Source of the DNA: an uncultured Pelagibacteraceae bacterium
Lineage (GTDB): Bacteria; Pseudomonadota; Alphaproteobacteria; Pelagibacterales; Pelagibacteraceae
Reading direction: 5' to 3'
NCBI GenBank assembly: GCA_902539035.1
Contig: CACBHL010000002.1
Location: 33,770-97,769 of the forward strand
Length of the DNA stretch: 64,000 bases
Positions 1-10,403 of this stretch are shown one piece after another. Numbering within the stretch: position 1 is the first letter of the stretch; every line of letters begins with the position of its first letter. The translations under genes and the position numbers were made by a program. The notes beneath the pieces are model-generated. The model was not told where the DNA came from. It ran no database searches and worked only from the letters and a program-made list of their open reading frames with translations.

Positions 1-2
1 AT

Positions 3-1058
3 TTTTTTGGAATACAATTTCATCCTGAGGTTACTCATACTGAAAACGGAAAAAAACTCATAAGCAACTTCATTTTCTTAATATGTAAAATTAAAAGAAA
101 CTGGTCATCTAAAGATCAAAAATTAAAATTAATCAAAGAAGTAAAATCACAAGTAGGTAAAAACAAAGTTATATGTGCTTTATCTGGTGGTGTAGATAGC
201 AGTGTTGTTGCTCAGCTACTAAATAAAGCAATAGGAAAAAAATTATATTGTATTTTCGTTAATACAGGTCTTCTAAGAAAAAATGAAGAAATTCAGGTAG
301 TTCAAACTTTTAAGAAGCGATTAAAAATGAATTTAATTTATGTAAATGCAGACAAAGAATTTTTATCTAAATTAAAAAATGTTTCTGATCCAGAAAAAAA
401 AAGAAAAATAATTGGAAGTCTATTTATTAAAATATTTGAACGTTATGCAAAAAAAATTAAAAATGTAAGTTTTTTAGCACAAGGAACACTTTATCCTGAT
501 TTAATTGAAAGTAGATCAGTTACAGGCAGCCAAACTTCAAAAATTAAATCTCACCATAATGTAGGTGGTTTGCCAAAAAAAATGAATTTGAAATTGGTTG
601 AACCATTAAAATTTTTATTTAAAGATGAAGTCAGAAAATTAGGTTTAGAATTAAATTTAAGTAAAGAAATAATCTCCAGACATCCTTTCCCTGGCCCAGG
701 GTTAGCGATAAGAATGCCTGGTGTAATCACTAACGAAAAGATTAAAATCTTAAAAGAAGCTGATTATTATTTTATACAAGCATTAAGGGAACACGGACTT
801 TATCACAAAATATGGCAAGCCTACGCTGCACTTCTTCCGGTTAAAACCGTAGGTGTAATGGGCGATAATAGAACTTATGAATATCTTTGCTTGTTAAGGG
901 CTATAACTTCTGAGGATGGGATGACTGCTGATTTTTATGAGTTTAGAAAGTCTTTCATGCAAACTATATCTAATAAAATAGTCAATAGTATTAGAGGTAT
1001 AAATAGAGTTGTGTATGATGTTACCTCAAAACCTCCGAGTACTATTGAATTAGAGTAG
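3..1058 (+). CDS. guaA: GMP synthase (glutamine-hydrolysing), 3' part; 5' end outside window
   Basis: Open frame from base 3 ([18 protein letters not shown]...[15 protein letters not shown]...) joins the 327-1058 ORF; HPEV motif, PP-loop SGGVDSSV and C-terminal [11 protein letters not shown] / KPPSTIELE are GuaA hallmarks. Confidence 0.96.
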   Translation, partial: FFGIQFHPEVTHTENGKKLISNFIFLICKIKRNWSSKDQKLKLIKEVKSQVGKNKVICALSGGVDSSVVAQLLNKAIGKKLYCIFVNTGLLRKNEEIQVVQTFKKRLKMNLIYVNADKEFLSKLKNVSDPEKKRKIIGSLFIKIFERYAKKIKNVSFLAQGTLYPDLIESRSVTGSQTSKIKSHHNVGGLPKKMNLKLVEPLKFLFKDEVRKLGLELNLSKEIISRHPFPGPGLAIRMPGVITNEKIKILKEADYYFIQALREHGLYHKIWQAYAALLPVKTVGVMGDNRTYEYLCLLRAITSEDGMTADFYEFRKSFMQTISNKIVNSIRGINRVVYDVTSKPPSTIELE

Positions 1059-1080
1059 TTTTAAACTATAAAGTACTTCT

Positions 1081-1500
1081 ATGAAATATTTACATACAAT
1101 GATTAGAATTAAGAATGTAGATGAGTCTTTAAAATTTTTTTGTGATGGTCTTGGTCTTAAAGAAACAAGAAGAATGGAAGATGAAAAGGGAAGATATACA
1201 CTTATTTTTCTTGCTGCACCTAATGATGATAAAGCAGAAATTGAATTAACCTATAATTGGGATGGAGACGAATTGGGAGAAGGCTCAAGAAATTTTGGTC
1301 ATCTCGCTTACCGTGTAGATAATATTTATGAAACTTGTAAAAGATTAATGGATATGGGTTACACTATCAATAGACCGCCAAGAGATGGTCACATGGCATT
1401 TGTTAGATCTCCAGATAAGATTTCTATTGAAATTCTTCAAGAAGGGAACCTAGAGCCTAAAGAACCTTGGGTTTCTATGGAGAATTCTGGCTCTTGGTAA
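1081..1500 (+). CDS. gloA: lactoylglutathione lyase (glyoxalase I family)
   Basis: 139 aa; MKYLHTMIRIKNVDESLKFFCDGLGLKETRR...IELTYNWD...GHLAYRVDNIYETC typical glyoxalase I. Confidence 0.9.
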   Translation: MKYLHTMIRIKNVDESLKFFCDGLGLKETRRMEDEKGRYTLIFLAAPNDDKAEIELTYNWDGDELGEGSRNFGHLAYRVDNIYETCKRLMDMGYTINRPPRDGHMAFVRSPDKISIEILQEGNLEPKEPWVSMENSGSW

Positions 1501-1504
1501 GCCA

Positions 1505-2278
1505 ATGCATAAAAAAATATTATCTATAATTAGAAAAAAAAATAAAACCAAAATAGTGAGTTTATCTGCTTATTCTAAAAATGTAGCAGAGATTATCGAT
1601 AACCATTGTGATATAGTTCTTGTTGGTGACTCGCTTGGGTCTGTTTTATACAATTACAAATCAACACGAGAAGTTTCATTAGATACAATGATCGAACATT
1701 CTAAAAGTGTGAGATTAGGAGTTAAAAAAAGTTTGATGGTCGTTGATATGCCTTATAACACTTATCGAAATTCCAGAGAGGCACTTAAGAATGCAAAAAA
1801 AATAATGTCAAAAACTAAATGTGATGCTTTAAAATTAGAAGGTGGAAAAAAAATTTATGAAATTATTAAAAATTTAGTAAAGAATAATATTCCTGTTATG
1901 GGTCATTTAGGGCTTCTTCCTCAGTCAGCCAAGAATTTTAAGTTTAAGGGTAAAAAAAATTACGAAAGAGAAAAAATTTTAAAAGAAGCAAAATTACTAG
2001 AGACTGCAGGTGTTTTTTCGATGGTATTAGAATGCATAGAAAGCTCGCTAGCAAAAACCATCACAAAAAGTATAAAAATCCCAACAATTGGTATAGGAGC
2101 ATCAAATAATTGTGATGGGCAAATTTTAGTTTTTGATGACTTAATTGGTTTAAATCCAATTAATGTTAGATTTATAAAGAAATACACGAACATCAGAAAA
2201 GAGATTGCTAAATCTGTATCAACTTATGCGAGAGAAGTGAAAAGTAAGAAATTTCCACTAAAAAAACACTCTTATTAA
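1505..2278 (+). CDS. panB: 3-methyl-2-oxobutanoate hydroxymethyltransferase
   Basis: VLVGDSLGSVLYNYKSTREVSLDTMIEHSKSV, KLEGG, PVMGHLGLLPQ, PTIGIGAS...DGQILVFDDLIGL: PanB motifs. Confidence 0.93.
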   Translation: MHKKILSIIRKKNKTKIVSLSAYSKNVAEIIDNHCDIVLVGDSLGSVLYNYKSTREVSLDTMIEHSKSVRLGVKKSLMVVDMPYNTYRNSREALKNAKKIMSKTKCDALKLEGGKKIYEIIKNLVKNNIPVMGHLGLLPQSAKNFKFKGKKNYEREKILKEAKLLETAGVFSMVLECIESSLAKTITKSIKIPTIGIGASNNCDGQILVFDDLIGLNPINVRFIKKYTNIRKEIAKSVSTYAREVKSKKFPLKKHSY

Positions 2279-2893
2279 TTAAAAGTATTTTTTAAATTCT
2301 TCATTAATATTTAGAATTTCTAAATCTACCAGTCCACCAATAATTAATTGAAGACCAACAATTAAAATAAATACTAAACCAACATAAGCAATCCAGATAT
2401 GTTGTTGTATATATTTTGCCATATAAGTTGCTAGTGCACCCGTTAAAACTACAGACAATACAAGGCCAAAAATCATAAACCCAAAATACCCTTTTGCTGC
2501 ACCAACTACACCAATGACGTTATCAAAACTAATTGTGATATCGGCAAATAAAACCTTATATACACTTTTAATAAAAGAGGGCTCTTTTGATTTTTTGGTA
2601 GGAGATTTTTTTTCTTTTTTAATTTCTACTAAATCTTTTCTCAGATCATTAACGATCCATATTAATAATAGGCCTCCTAAAATTTTAATGAAATAAAACT
2701 TAAATAAGTATGTAGCAAATACTGCGAAAATAACTTTAAAAACTAAAGCACCAGCAACACCCCACAAAATAATTTTTTTTCGATTTTTTGGTACAAAATT
2801 TGCAGCTATAAGTCCAATAATGATAGCATTATCTGCAGCTAAAATTATATCTATAAAGATTATTTGAATTAAAATTATTAGTTGTTCAATCAA
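2279..2893 (-). CDS. TerC/YjbE family integral membrane protein
   Basis: DIILAADNAIIIGLIAANFVPKNRKKIILWG and DITISFDNVIGVVGAAKG repeats typical of TerC family. Confidence 0.85.
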   Translation of the reverse strand: MIEQLIILIQIIFIDIILAADNAIIIGLIAANFVPKNRKKIILWGVAGALVFKVIFAVFATYLFKFYFIKILGGLLLIWIVNDLRKDLVEIKKEKKSPTKKSKEPSFIKSVYKVLFADITISFDNVIGVVGAAKGYFGFMIFGLVLSVVLTGALATYMAKYIQQHIWIAYVGLVFILIVGLQLIIGGLVDLEILNINEEFKKYF

Positions 2894-2895
2894 AA

Positions 2896-3390
2896 TTAAT
2901 AATATTTAGATTTTTTTGTACCATCTATTACAGCTTTTAATTCGTTATATTCTTTACAATTACAAGTTTCTAAAATTTTTAATCTTTCTTTCGCCAAATC
3001 TAATCTGTTAGTTGCGACATATAACTCACCTAAATATTCGTTTATACCTATATGATTTGGATTTATTTCTAGTCCTAATAGATAATATTTTTCACCATTT
3101 TCAAAATCACCAAGTTTTCTTGTTGTAAAACCTAAGTAGTTTAGCGTATCTGGTTGGCTTGGTTTTTTCTTGTTGGATTTAATTAACAACTTTTGAGCTT
3201 TTTCGTATTTTTTGTTAGCTTTTTCAGTTTTACCATTTTTTTCTAATTTTTTTGCAGACTTAATTAGCACTACTGCTTTATCGTAATCAGATTTTAATTT
3301 AGAACTATCATCACTGGAATTAGATCCAGCTGCAAAAGATTTTGTCGTTAATAATAGGAATAATAAAATAATAATATAATTTTTAATCAT
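2896..3390 (-). CDS. secreted TPR-repeat protein
   Basis: Signal-peptide-like N terminus and TPR-like repeats (LNYLGFTTRKLGDFENGEKYYLLGLEINPNHIGINEYLGELYV). Confidence 0.75.
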   Translation of the reverse strand: MIKNYIIILLFLLLTTKSFAAGSNSSDDSSKLKSDYDKAVVLIKSAKKLEKNGKTEKANKKYEKAQKLLIKSNKKKPSQPDTLNYLGFTTRKLGDFENGEKYYLLGLEINPNHIGINEYLGELYVATNRLDLAKERLKILETCNCKEYNELKAVIDGTKKSKYY

Positions 3391-4163
3391 TAGCTAAATT
3401 TTTTCATTTTTGTTAAAGGTTTTAATTCAAATTTATTTTCTAACAATAATTCTTTAATTGCAATTGCAGTTGAAAGAGAACTATCGTTATCACCGTGTAC
3501 ACATATAGAGTCTATTTCACAAGGAATTTGTTTACCACTGTGACAATTGATTGACTGATTTTGAACCATACTCAAAACATGTTTTTTAGCTTGAGATGGA
3601 TTAGTAATTAAAGCATGAGGTAATTTTCTTGAAACAAGGTTACCCTCATCATCATAGGTTCTATCTGCAAATATTTCACAAGCTATCTTCATATCTATTT
3701 CTTTTGCAGCAATTTCCATTTTTGAACCTGTTAATACTAAGTAAATTAAATCTTTATCAATATCATAAATTGTTTTTGCAAGTATCTTTGATAATTCTAA
3801 GTCCTCACAAGCCATATTATTTAATGCGCCATGAGGCTTAATATGAGTAACTTTTTCTCCATGATTTTCAGCAATTTTTTGTAAAATTTCATACTGTTCA
3901 ATTATCAATTTTTCAATTTCACTTTTAGATAAATTCATTCTTTTTCTTCCAAAATTTTCTAAATCTTTAAAAGAAGGATGAGCTCCAATACTTACTCCAT
4001 TTTTTTTTGATATTTGAACAACTTCACTCATAGTTTGGTTGTCACCAGCGTGATAACCACATGCAACACTGGCAGAATTAACAATCGCTAGTAAATCAGG
4101 GTCGTTTTTATTTGAATGATGGACCGATTTTTCACCTAAATCACAATTTATATTTATTTCCAT
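3390..4163 (-). CDS. pxpA: LamB/YcsF family protein, 5-oxoprolinase subunit A
   Basis: MEININCDLGE...VNSASVACGYHAGD...GAHPSFKDLENFGRK...VTHIKPHGALNN: YcsF/PxpA motifs. Confidence 0.92.
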   Translation of the reverse strand: MEININCDLGEKSVHHSNKNDPDLLAIVNSASVACGYHAGDNQTMSEVVQISKKNGVSIGAHPSFKDLENFGRKRMNLSKSEIEKLIIEQYEILQKIAENHGEKVTHIKPHGALNNMACEDLELSKILAKTIYDIDKDLIYLVLTGSKMEIAAKEIDMKIACEIFADRTYDDEGNLVSRKLPHALITNPSQAKKHVLSMVQNQSINCHSGKQIPCEIDSICVHGDNDSSLSTAIAIKELLLENKFELKPLTKMKKFS

Positions 4164-4246
4164 ATTTTTATGAAATTATAGCACAAGGTTATAAAAAATA
4201 TAAATAACTATATTTAATTTAACAAAACTTTTTTATTATACAAAAT

Positions 4247-5497
4247 ATGAATGAAATAAGTATTTCCAAGGCAGTCAAAATCCTGAAATCTAAAAATAAA
4301 AATATTGCTTTTATAGATGTTAGAAAAAGAGAAAAATATGTTCAAGGTTTTGCATTTGGTTCTATTAATTGTGAGATTACAAAACTCAATGAAAATATAA
4401 TTGATTTAGTCCCTAACAATAAAACTATAATTTTATTAATTGGAATTGAAAATGATACTAATAAAAAAAAAATTTTTAAAATACTTAATAAATTTGAATT
4501 TAAAAGTTATTTTACAATTGAAGGAGACTATAAGACATGGGTTAAAAAAAAATTACCATTCTGGAAAGGGGAATATACCTCTTCCAAAGCTTTTGGCGAA
4601 TGGGTAGATAAATCATCAAATATAAAAAATATTTTTCCAAATGAATTAAAAAAAATTCACAAAACAAATAATTTTTTACAAATCGACACACGGCCTAAGA
4701 TTGAATTTGAAAAATTTAGTCTCCCTTTTTCTCACCATTGCTCAGGAGGAGAATTACCAATTTTTCTAAATAACAATTTGAATAATAACAAAACTTATAT
4801 AGTTCATTGTGCAGGTCGGACTCGAAGTATTGTGGCTTATCAAACTTTAAAAGATTTCAATTTTAAAAATAAAAAATATGTTTTAAATGGTGGTACCCAA
4901 AACTGGGTTTTGTCAGGTTATGGCAGAGTTTATAATAATAAGTCACAGCTTAACAACACAAAAATTAATTTAGATAAAGATCTAAAGTTATCCAAAGAAA
5001 TTTCAAAAAAATTTAAAATACCCACTACTGTTAAAAGCATTCATGATCCAAATAATTATTTTTTTCAAATAAATTCTGAAATAAAGAATTTTCAAAATAT
5101 TAAGGGATGGAGGAATGTTAACGCAACAACTTTGATACAAAATACAGATAAATTTATTGCGTCCACTTTGTCAAAAATCTTTGTATATTCTTTTATTCCT
5201 TCATCATCATTATTTTCAGTAATTTGGTTAAGGCGTATGGGCTATAATGCAATTTGGCAGGTTAAAAAACCAAGATCTATGAATAAAAAGTATCAACCAA
5301 CTAAAAATTACCCCACGTATTTTTTTCCTAAAAGGCACCTTGGAAATAAAAATCATTCAAGAGGATATTTAAATTGGGAGCACTCACTGATACCCACAAT
5401 TAATAAATGGGGATGTCGATACCCCTGGGTTTCAGCTAATAGTTTTAATCTAAAAAATCCTGAACATATTATTTATAAAGTTTATCGTAATTTTTAG
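4247..5497 (+). CDS. multi-domain rhodanese-like protein
   Basis: Repeated rhodanese folds; only the second (YIVHCAGRTRSIVAYQTLKDFNF...LNGGTQNWVLSGY) keeps the catalytic Cys loop. Confidence 0.8.
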   Translation: MNEISISKAVKILKSKNKNIAFIDVRKREKYVQGFAFGSINCEITKLNENIIDLVPNNKTIILLIGIENDTNKKKIFKILNKFEFKSYFTIEGDYKTWVKKKLPFWKGEYTSSKAFGEWVDKSSNIKNIFPNELKKIHKTNNFLQIDTRPKIEFEKFSLPFSHHCSGGELPIFLNNNLNNNKTYIVHCAGRTRSIVAYQTLKDFNFKNKKYVLNGGTQNWVLSGYGRVYNNKSQLNNTKINLDKDLKLSKEISKKFKIPTTVKSIHDPNNYFFQINSEIKNFQNIKGWRNVNATTLIQNTDKFIASTLSKIFVYSFIPSSSLFSVIWLRRMGYNAIWQVKKPRSMNKKYQPTKNYPTYFFPKRHLGNKNHSRGYLNWEHSLIPTINKWGCRYPWVSANSFNLKNPEHIIYKVYRNF

Positions 5498-6267
5498 AAC
5501 GTCAGTGCTTTATAAATCATTGCACTACCACCAATAACTACGCAGACCTCAATAATAATTGTGTGCATTTTGACACCTAATTTATCCGCAATTCTCTTTG
5601 CTGTATAAGATCCAAATATAGCAACTATACCTATCATTGAACCTACATACAACGCATCAAGGTTTAGTAATCCTAAATTCCAATATGATATGAGGCGTAT
5701 GATTACATTTATAAGTGTTATAAAAGAATCGGTACCTATAATTTGAGGTCCTACCAATCCATTTGCAGCGAGGGCTGTTAATAAAACAGAACCTGGCCCT
5801 AGTATTACACCACTTATTGTTCCATAAAATATAGCCATTACTCCTAATCCTACCCAACCAATAGTAAGATTAATTTTCTTAAATACTCTTCTCAAAATTA
5901 CAATGAAGGCTAACCCAAAGCCCAAACAGAAATATAATGTTTTTTCAGATACTGACGCATAGAAATTTGTGCCTACAATTAAGAATGGGGTAGAAATTAT
6001 TGCAAAATAAATACCTTTTTTCCAAAAAATATTTTTTCGGTAATAATACATCCTTGATACATTTGAAAACAAAACAAATACTGACATTAGAGGCACTAAT
6101 AATTTTACAGGTATAAAAGGTGATACTAATAAACCAAGAGTCATACCTCCCCCATATCCAGATATTCCTGAAACAACAGATGCAAAAAAAGCGGTTAATA
6201 TTAATATTGTGAGCTCAATTACTCCTAGACTAGCAAATAAAGCACCTATGTCAAAATCAGTTTCCAT
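5494..6267 (-). CDS. TauE/SafE family permease
   Basis: 257 aa polytopic; SGISGYGGGMTLGLLVSPFIPVKLLVPLMSV and VILGPGSVLLTALAANGL TauE/SafE-like. Confidence 0.85.
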   Translation of the reverse strand: METDFDIGALFASLGVIELTILILTAFFASVVSGISGYGGGMTLGLLVSPFIPVKLLVPLMSVFVLFSNVSRMYYYRKNIFWKKGIYFAIISTPFLIVGTNFYASVSEKTLYFCLGFGLAFIVILRRVFKKINLTIGWVGLGVMAIFYGTISGVILGPGSVLLTALAANGLVGPQIIGTDSFITLINVIIRLISYWNLGLLNLDALYVGSMIGIVAIFGSYTAKRIADKLGVKMHTIIIEVCVVIGGSAMIYKALTF

Positions 6268-6273
6268 GTAAGA

Positions 6274-7623
6274 TTAAAAAGCTATTTTGGAAAAATCAGG
6301 TTTATCAAAAAGAGTTTCAATAAAATTATTTAAATTTTTTTTATTTTCCTCTGAAATTTTGGAATAATTTAAATTTGCATTATATTTTTTATCAATATCA
6401 TCTTTAGTCAGTGGTTCTCTAATACCTCCTCTGAAGCAAGGCTGATGTTCATTAAATTCATTTTGAGAAGTTTTACAAATCAGTGTTCCAGTGTAATTTT
6501 TTGGATATTCATTCTTTGGATCTATTTCGTAATTTACCTTACTTGCTAGGCTTAAAATTTCTTTGTCATTTATACTTTTTTCATTAAATTCGTTTAAACC
6601 AGCATCTCCTCTAATAAATCCCACAGCTACACAATATGGGACTGAAAATTTGGCTGAGTAAGGTGTTGATGGCTGCCTTTTTTCTTTCAAAGGTTCCCAT
6701 AATCTGTGGACAGTACCCTCACCAACTTTTGCAGTAATAGATGAAATATCGTTTAAATTTTTGATTTTTTTTCTTATTTTAATTGCACAATCGACAAAAG
6801 GTTGTGCCATGGTTCCACAGGCAAAAGGTTTAAAAGCTAAATTTTGATTTTCCCATCTTTTACCTAATCCATCAGTTAAATGAGAATAATCTCTCCCAAT
6901 CTCTTTTAATGCAAAAGCTTCAAAGAAACCATGCTTACCCTCAAATACAGTTCTTGGTCCATAAAAACCAGATTTTGCAATCAGTGTAGCATTCATTCCA
7001 GAGTTTGCTGACCAACCCGGATGAACTCTTTTAGTCCAAGATCCTTCAGCAAGATATTCAATGATACCAGAGGTAAAGCTACCTGCTACGCCTAAAGCTG
7101 AAACCATCTGTTTTTCTGTTAGATCTAATACGGATGATAAACCAGCAGCAACACCAAAAGTTCCACAAACAGCAGTTGGATGAAAAGATTGTTTATGCAT
7201 TGCGGTCGGTGCTACCAAAGCCAATCTACAAATTAGCTCTGAGCCAACAGCTAGTCCCTTTAAAATTTGATCACCATCAAGATTAAATTTCTGAGCTGCA
7301 GAAAGAATCGCTGGAATCATTGTGGCCCCAACATGCATTGGATTTCCCTCAAAAGTATCATCAAAATCTTCACCATGTGCTGCGGTACCAGCTATTATAG
7401 CTGATGAAAATAAATCAAATCTTTCACTGTGACCTAAAGATATCAAGTTTCCTGATCCTTTATAAGTTTTAACTAAACTTTTTACATAATCCTCATTTCT
7501 TGCTGATAAAATAATTCCGCAGATATCTTTCAGTAAGAACTGCAACGTTAACTTGGTTTTCTCTGGGATATCTTCAACTTTTAAGTTTTTACTCCAACTA
7601 GAAAATTCTTCTGCAATTATCAT
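6274..7623 (-). CDS. MmgE/PrpD family protein
   Basis: AAHGEDFDDTFEGNPMHVGATMIPAILSAAQ, QSFHPTAVCGTFGVAAGLSSVLDL, FKPFACGTMAQPFVDCA typical MmgE/PrpD. Confidence 0.9.
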   Translation of the reverse strand: MIIAEEFSSWSKNLKVEDIPEKTKLTLQFLLKDICGIILSARNEDYVKSLVKTYKGSGNLISLGHSERFDLFSSAIIAGTAAHGEDFDDTFEGNPMHVGATMIPAILSAAQKFNLDGDQILKGLAVGSELICRLALVAPTAMHKQSFHPTAVCGTFGVAAGLSSVLDLTEKQMVSALGVAGSFTSGIIEYLAEGSWTKRVHPGWSANSGMNATLIAKSGFYGPRTVFEGKHGFFEAFALKEIGRDYSHLTDGLGKRWENQNLAFKPFACGTMAQPFVDCAIKIRKKIKNLNDISSITAKVGEGTVHRLWEPLKEKRQPSTPYSAKFSVPYCVAVGFIRGDAGLNEFNEKSINDKEILSLASKVNYEIDPKNEYPKNYTGTLICKTSQNEFNEHQPCFRGGIREPLTKDDIDKKYNANLNYSKISEENKKNLNNFIETLFDKPDFSKIAF

Positions 7624-8384
7624 GGGGTATAACTACCACCGTTAACATGAAGTGTCTGCCCATTAACATAACTAGCTTCCTTTTTACAAAGATTAGCAAT
7701 TACTTCGGCTACTTCTTCAGGATTTCCAAATCTCTTTAGCACTAAATTTGGCGTTTGTGGATGACGCAACCAATGTCCTTTAAGTTTTTTTTCTTTAGAA
7801 TTAAAATCTTCAATAAAACCAGGAACAACACAATTACAAGTAACTCCTTTTTCTAAAAACTCCATACTGATAGCTTTAGTTAGTCCAACTAGAGCAGCTT
7901 TTGAAGTAACAACATGGGCCCTTTCTTTTGCTCCAATATGAGCAGATAAACCACCTACATTTATTATTCTTCCCCATTTTTGTTTTGTCATATGTCCTAT
8001 AAGAGCCTGAGCACACAAGAAAGAAGCATCCACATTTACGGTCATTACTTTTTTCCAATCCTTATACTTAATTTTTTCAAAATTATCGTAAATTCTAAGT
8101 CCTGCATTATTAATTAAAACTGATGGAACACCTAATTGTAAAGCTGCAGTTTTAATTTTTTTAATAGTTTTTATATTTGCTAGATCACCTTGGATATAAT
8201 TAGCTTTAATTTTAAATTCTTTTACTAATTTTACAGTTGTTTTAGCATCATTAATGCTCTTACCACCTGTATGAATTAAAATATTAAATCCTTGCTCTGC
8301 AAGTTTTAAAGCAGTCGATCTACCTATTTTTTTGGCACCACCTGTTATAACAACAACTTTATTTTTAGTGAATTTTTTATTCAA
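7620..8384 (-). CDS. SDR family oxidoreductase
   Basis: VVITGGAKKIGRSTALKLA, NNAG, YVNGQTLHVNGG; classical SDR layout. Confidence 0.9.
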   Translation of the reverse strand: MNKKFTKNKVVVITGGAKKIGRSTALKLAEQGFNILIHTGGKSINDAKTTVKLVKEFKIKANYIQGDLANIKTIKKIKTAALQLGVPSVLINNAGLRIYDNFEKIKYKDWKKVMTVNVDASFLCAQALIGHMTKQKWGRIINVGGLSAHIGAKERAHVVTSKAALVGLTKAISMEFLEKGVTCNCVVPGFIEDFNSKEKKLKGHWLRHPQTPNLVLKRFGNPEEVAEVIANLCKKEASYVNGQTLHVNGGSYTP

Positions 8385-9867
8385 CTGTTTTAGGTTTTAA
8401 TTTACCGCGTATCTGCCCCCAAAAAGGTGTAGATAAACTTATAACAGTAAGTATCATAAAGAAAATGAATACACCACTATCAAAGAAATTCATGAAGTTA
8501 CTCTCGTAAATTACCATAGATTGTGTAAAGGTTTCTTCAACCATTTTTCCTAAAATTAATCCCATTACAAATGGAGCAGGTGAAAAACCGTTCCTTAAAG
8601 CAAAATACCCAATAATACCTGATAACAACATTACCCAGACATCAAATATAGCTGAACTATAAGCATATGATCCAATTAAAGAAAAAATAAATACTGAAGG
8701 CCATAAAAATCTTTTTGGAATAAAAGTCACGTAAGAGAAAAATCTTGCACCTGCCAAACCAATACCTAGAAAGGCAAAGTTCGCAAAAAGCATTGCTCCA
8801 AATATTGCATAAACTAAATGTGGAGTTTCCGTGATCAAGTAAGGCCCTGGTCTAAAACCATGCATAACTAATGCTGCTAGAATCAAAGCTGTTGTTCCAC
8901 TTCCTGGTATTCCAAGTGCAAGTGTTGGAACCATAGCACCACCTGCAGCTGCGTTGTTAGCAGCTTCCGGTCCAACTATTCCCTCTGCACAACCTGTACC
9001 AAATTTTTCAGGAGTTTTTGAAAATCTTTTAGCCTCGTTATATCCCATCATCGCAGCAACTGTTGATCCCTCAGCTGGTAAAATTCCAATGAATGTCCCA
9101 AGACCTGATGATCTTAGAATAGTACCTTTTAAACTTTTTAATTCTGCAAATGTTGGAAGTCTTAATGCTTTTGCAGACATTCTTTCTACTGCATTATTTA
9201 ACGTTTTAGATTGTGCTAATAATTCTGACATAGCAAACAATCCGATTAAGACAGGTACAAACTTGATACCCTCTGTTAATTCTTGAACTCCAAAGTCATA
9301 TCGCTCGACTCCAGTTGCAAGGTGAACACCAATAGTTGACACAAATACTCCGAGAGCTCCAGCCACTAGATTTCTAATAGACGACTTACCACTCATAGCT
9401 GCCAACATAGATAAAGCAAAAACTGATAATCCAAAATATTCTACAGGCCCAAATTTTAAGGCTAAATCAGCAAGTAGAGGTGTTGCAAATAAAAATATGA
9501 TAATAGCAAAAATTCCACCTAACACACTTGCAACAGCTGCAAGACCTAACGCTCTTCCAGGCTCACCATTTTTTGCCATTTGATATCCATCTAATGCAGT
9601 AGCAACTGCAGGTGGTGCCCCTGGTGCATTTATTAATATTGCTGTAATTGAACCACCAAAAGTTCCCGCACAATATAGTGCAGCCATCATTGAAATTGAT
9701 GCAACAGGATCAAGACTAATGGTAAAAGGCATTAATAAAGCAATTGCCATTGGTGAACTTAATCCAGGTAAAGCTCCAACCAATACACCGACTAAAACTC
9801 CACCAAAAATTAATAGAAGGTTTTGAACCTCCATTAATAGTACAAATCCTCTTATTACATCTTCCAT
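8377..9867 (-). CDS. tctA: tripartite tricarboxylate transporter permease, TctA family
   Basis: VLVGVLVGALPGLSSPMAIALLMPFT, NAPGAPPAVATALDGYQMAKNGEPGRALGLAA, ALGIPGSGTTALILAALVMHG: TctA signatures. Confidence 0.95.
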   Translation of the reverse strand: MEDVIRGFVLLMEVQNLLLIFGGVLVGVLVGALPGLSSPMAIALLMPFTISLDPVASISMMAALYCAGTFGGSITAILINAPGAPPAVATALDGYQMAKNGEPGRALGLAAVASVLGGIFAIIIFLFATPLLADLALKFGPVEYFGLSVFALSMLAAMSGKSSIRNLVAGALGVFVSTIGVHLATGVERYDFGVQELTEGIKFVPVLIGLFAMSELLAQSKTLNNAVERMSAKALRLPTFAELKSLKGTILRSSGLGTFIGILPAEGSTVAAMMGYNEAKRFSKTPEKFGTGCAEGIVGPEAANNAAAGGAMVPTLALGIPGSGTTALILAALVMHGFRPGPYLITETPHLVYAIFGAMLFANFAFLGIGLAGARFFSYVTFIPKRFLWPSVFIFSLIGSYAYSSAIFDVWVMLLSGIIGYFALRNGFSPAPFVMGLILGKMVEETFTQSMVIYESNFMNFFDSGVFIFFMILTVISLSTPFWGQIRGKLKPKTVE

Positions 9868-9872
9868 AATAT

Positions 9873-10403
9873 TTATTTGAGTAACTCTAATATTCCAGGG
9901 TTAAAATATAAACCAAGTAATTTATTAAATAATAAATAAACAAAGCCAGGAAATACGACTGAATATATTGCTACTGCAATATAGTTTCTTTCTCCCCACA
10001 CTAAAGGGAGTAATAAACAAGTGATAAACATTGTCACCACAGCACCTAAAAATTCAGCAAAGGATACTATGGTAAGTAACAAGACTATAGTTATCCAAGT
10101 AATTGGGAGTGTTTTATCTCCTCTATCTTTGTCTATTTTTGCTATTTTCTCAGGCGTAATTTTGAATTCAAAAGGTATAATTGCAACTAGAATAAATAAT
10201 AATGTAATAAGCATTTTCGGAAATACCTCTGCATTAAGTGTATCTCCTAAAATAGCTGGGGCTTCTGGAAACTTTCCAGCTTCGTAATACATGAATGCAC
10301 CGAAAGCAACTAAGATGATTGCAAGTACTAAATCTTTTTTATGAATGAAACCTGCGCCCAATGTTTTGGGCGCAAAGTCATGTGATTTTTTTTCTTCAGA
10401 CAT
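9873..10403 (-). CDS. tctB: tripartite tricarboxylate transporter TctB family protein
   Basis: 176 aa, 4 TM segments, located between TctA and TctC. Confidence 0.88.
   Translation of the reverse strand: MSEEKKSHDFAPKTLGAGFIHKKDLVLAIILVAFGAFMYYEAGKFPEAPAILGDTLNAEVFPKMLITLLFILVAIIPFEFKITPEKIAKIDKDRGDKTLPITWITIVLLLTIVSFAEFLGAVVTMFITCLLLPLVWGERNYIAVAIYSVVFPGFVYLLFNKLLGLYFNPGILELLK

Noticed and set aside
1960-2193. Antisense ORF inside panB (77 aa), and similar shadow ORFs (e.g. 2514, 3629, 5657, 8954, 10021, 10878, 13465, 18119, 27023, 32754, 45624, 60274)
   Set aside because: Opposite-strand or out-of-frame ORFs fully inside well-supported CDSs, with no recognisable domains and compositions expected from AT-rich shadows.
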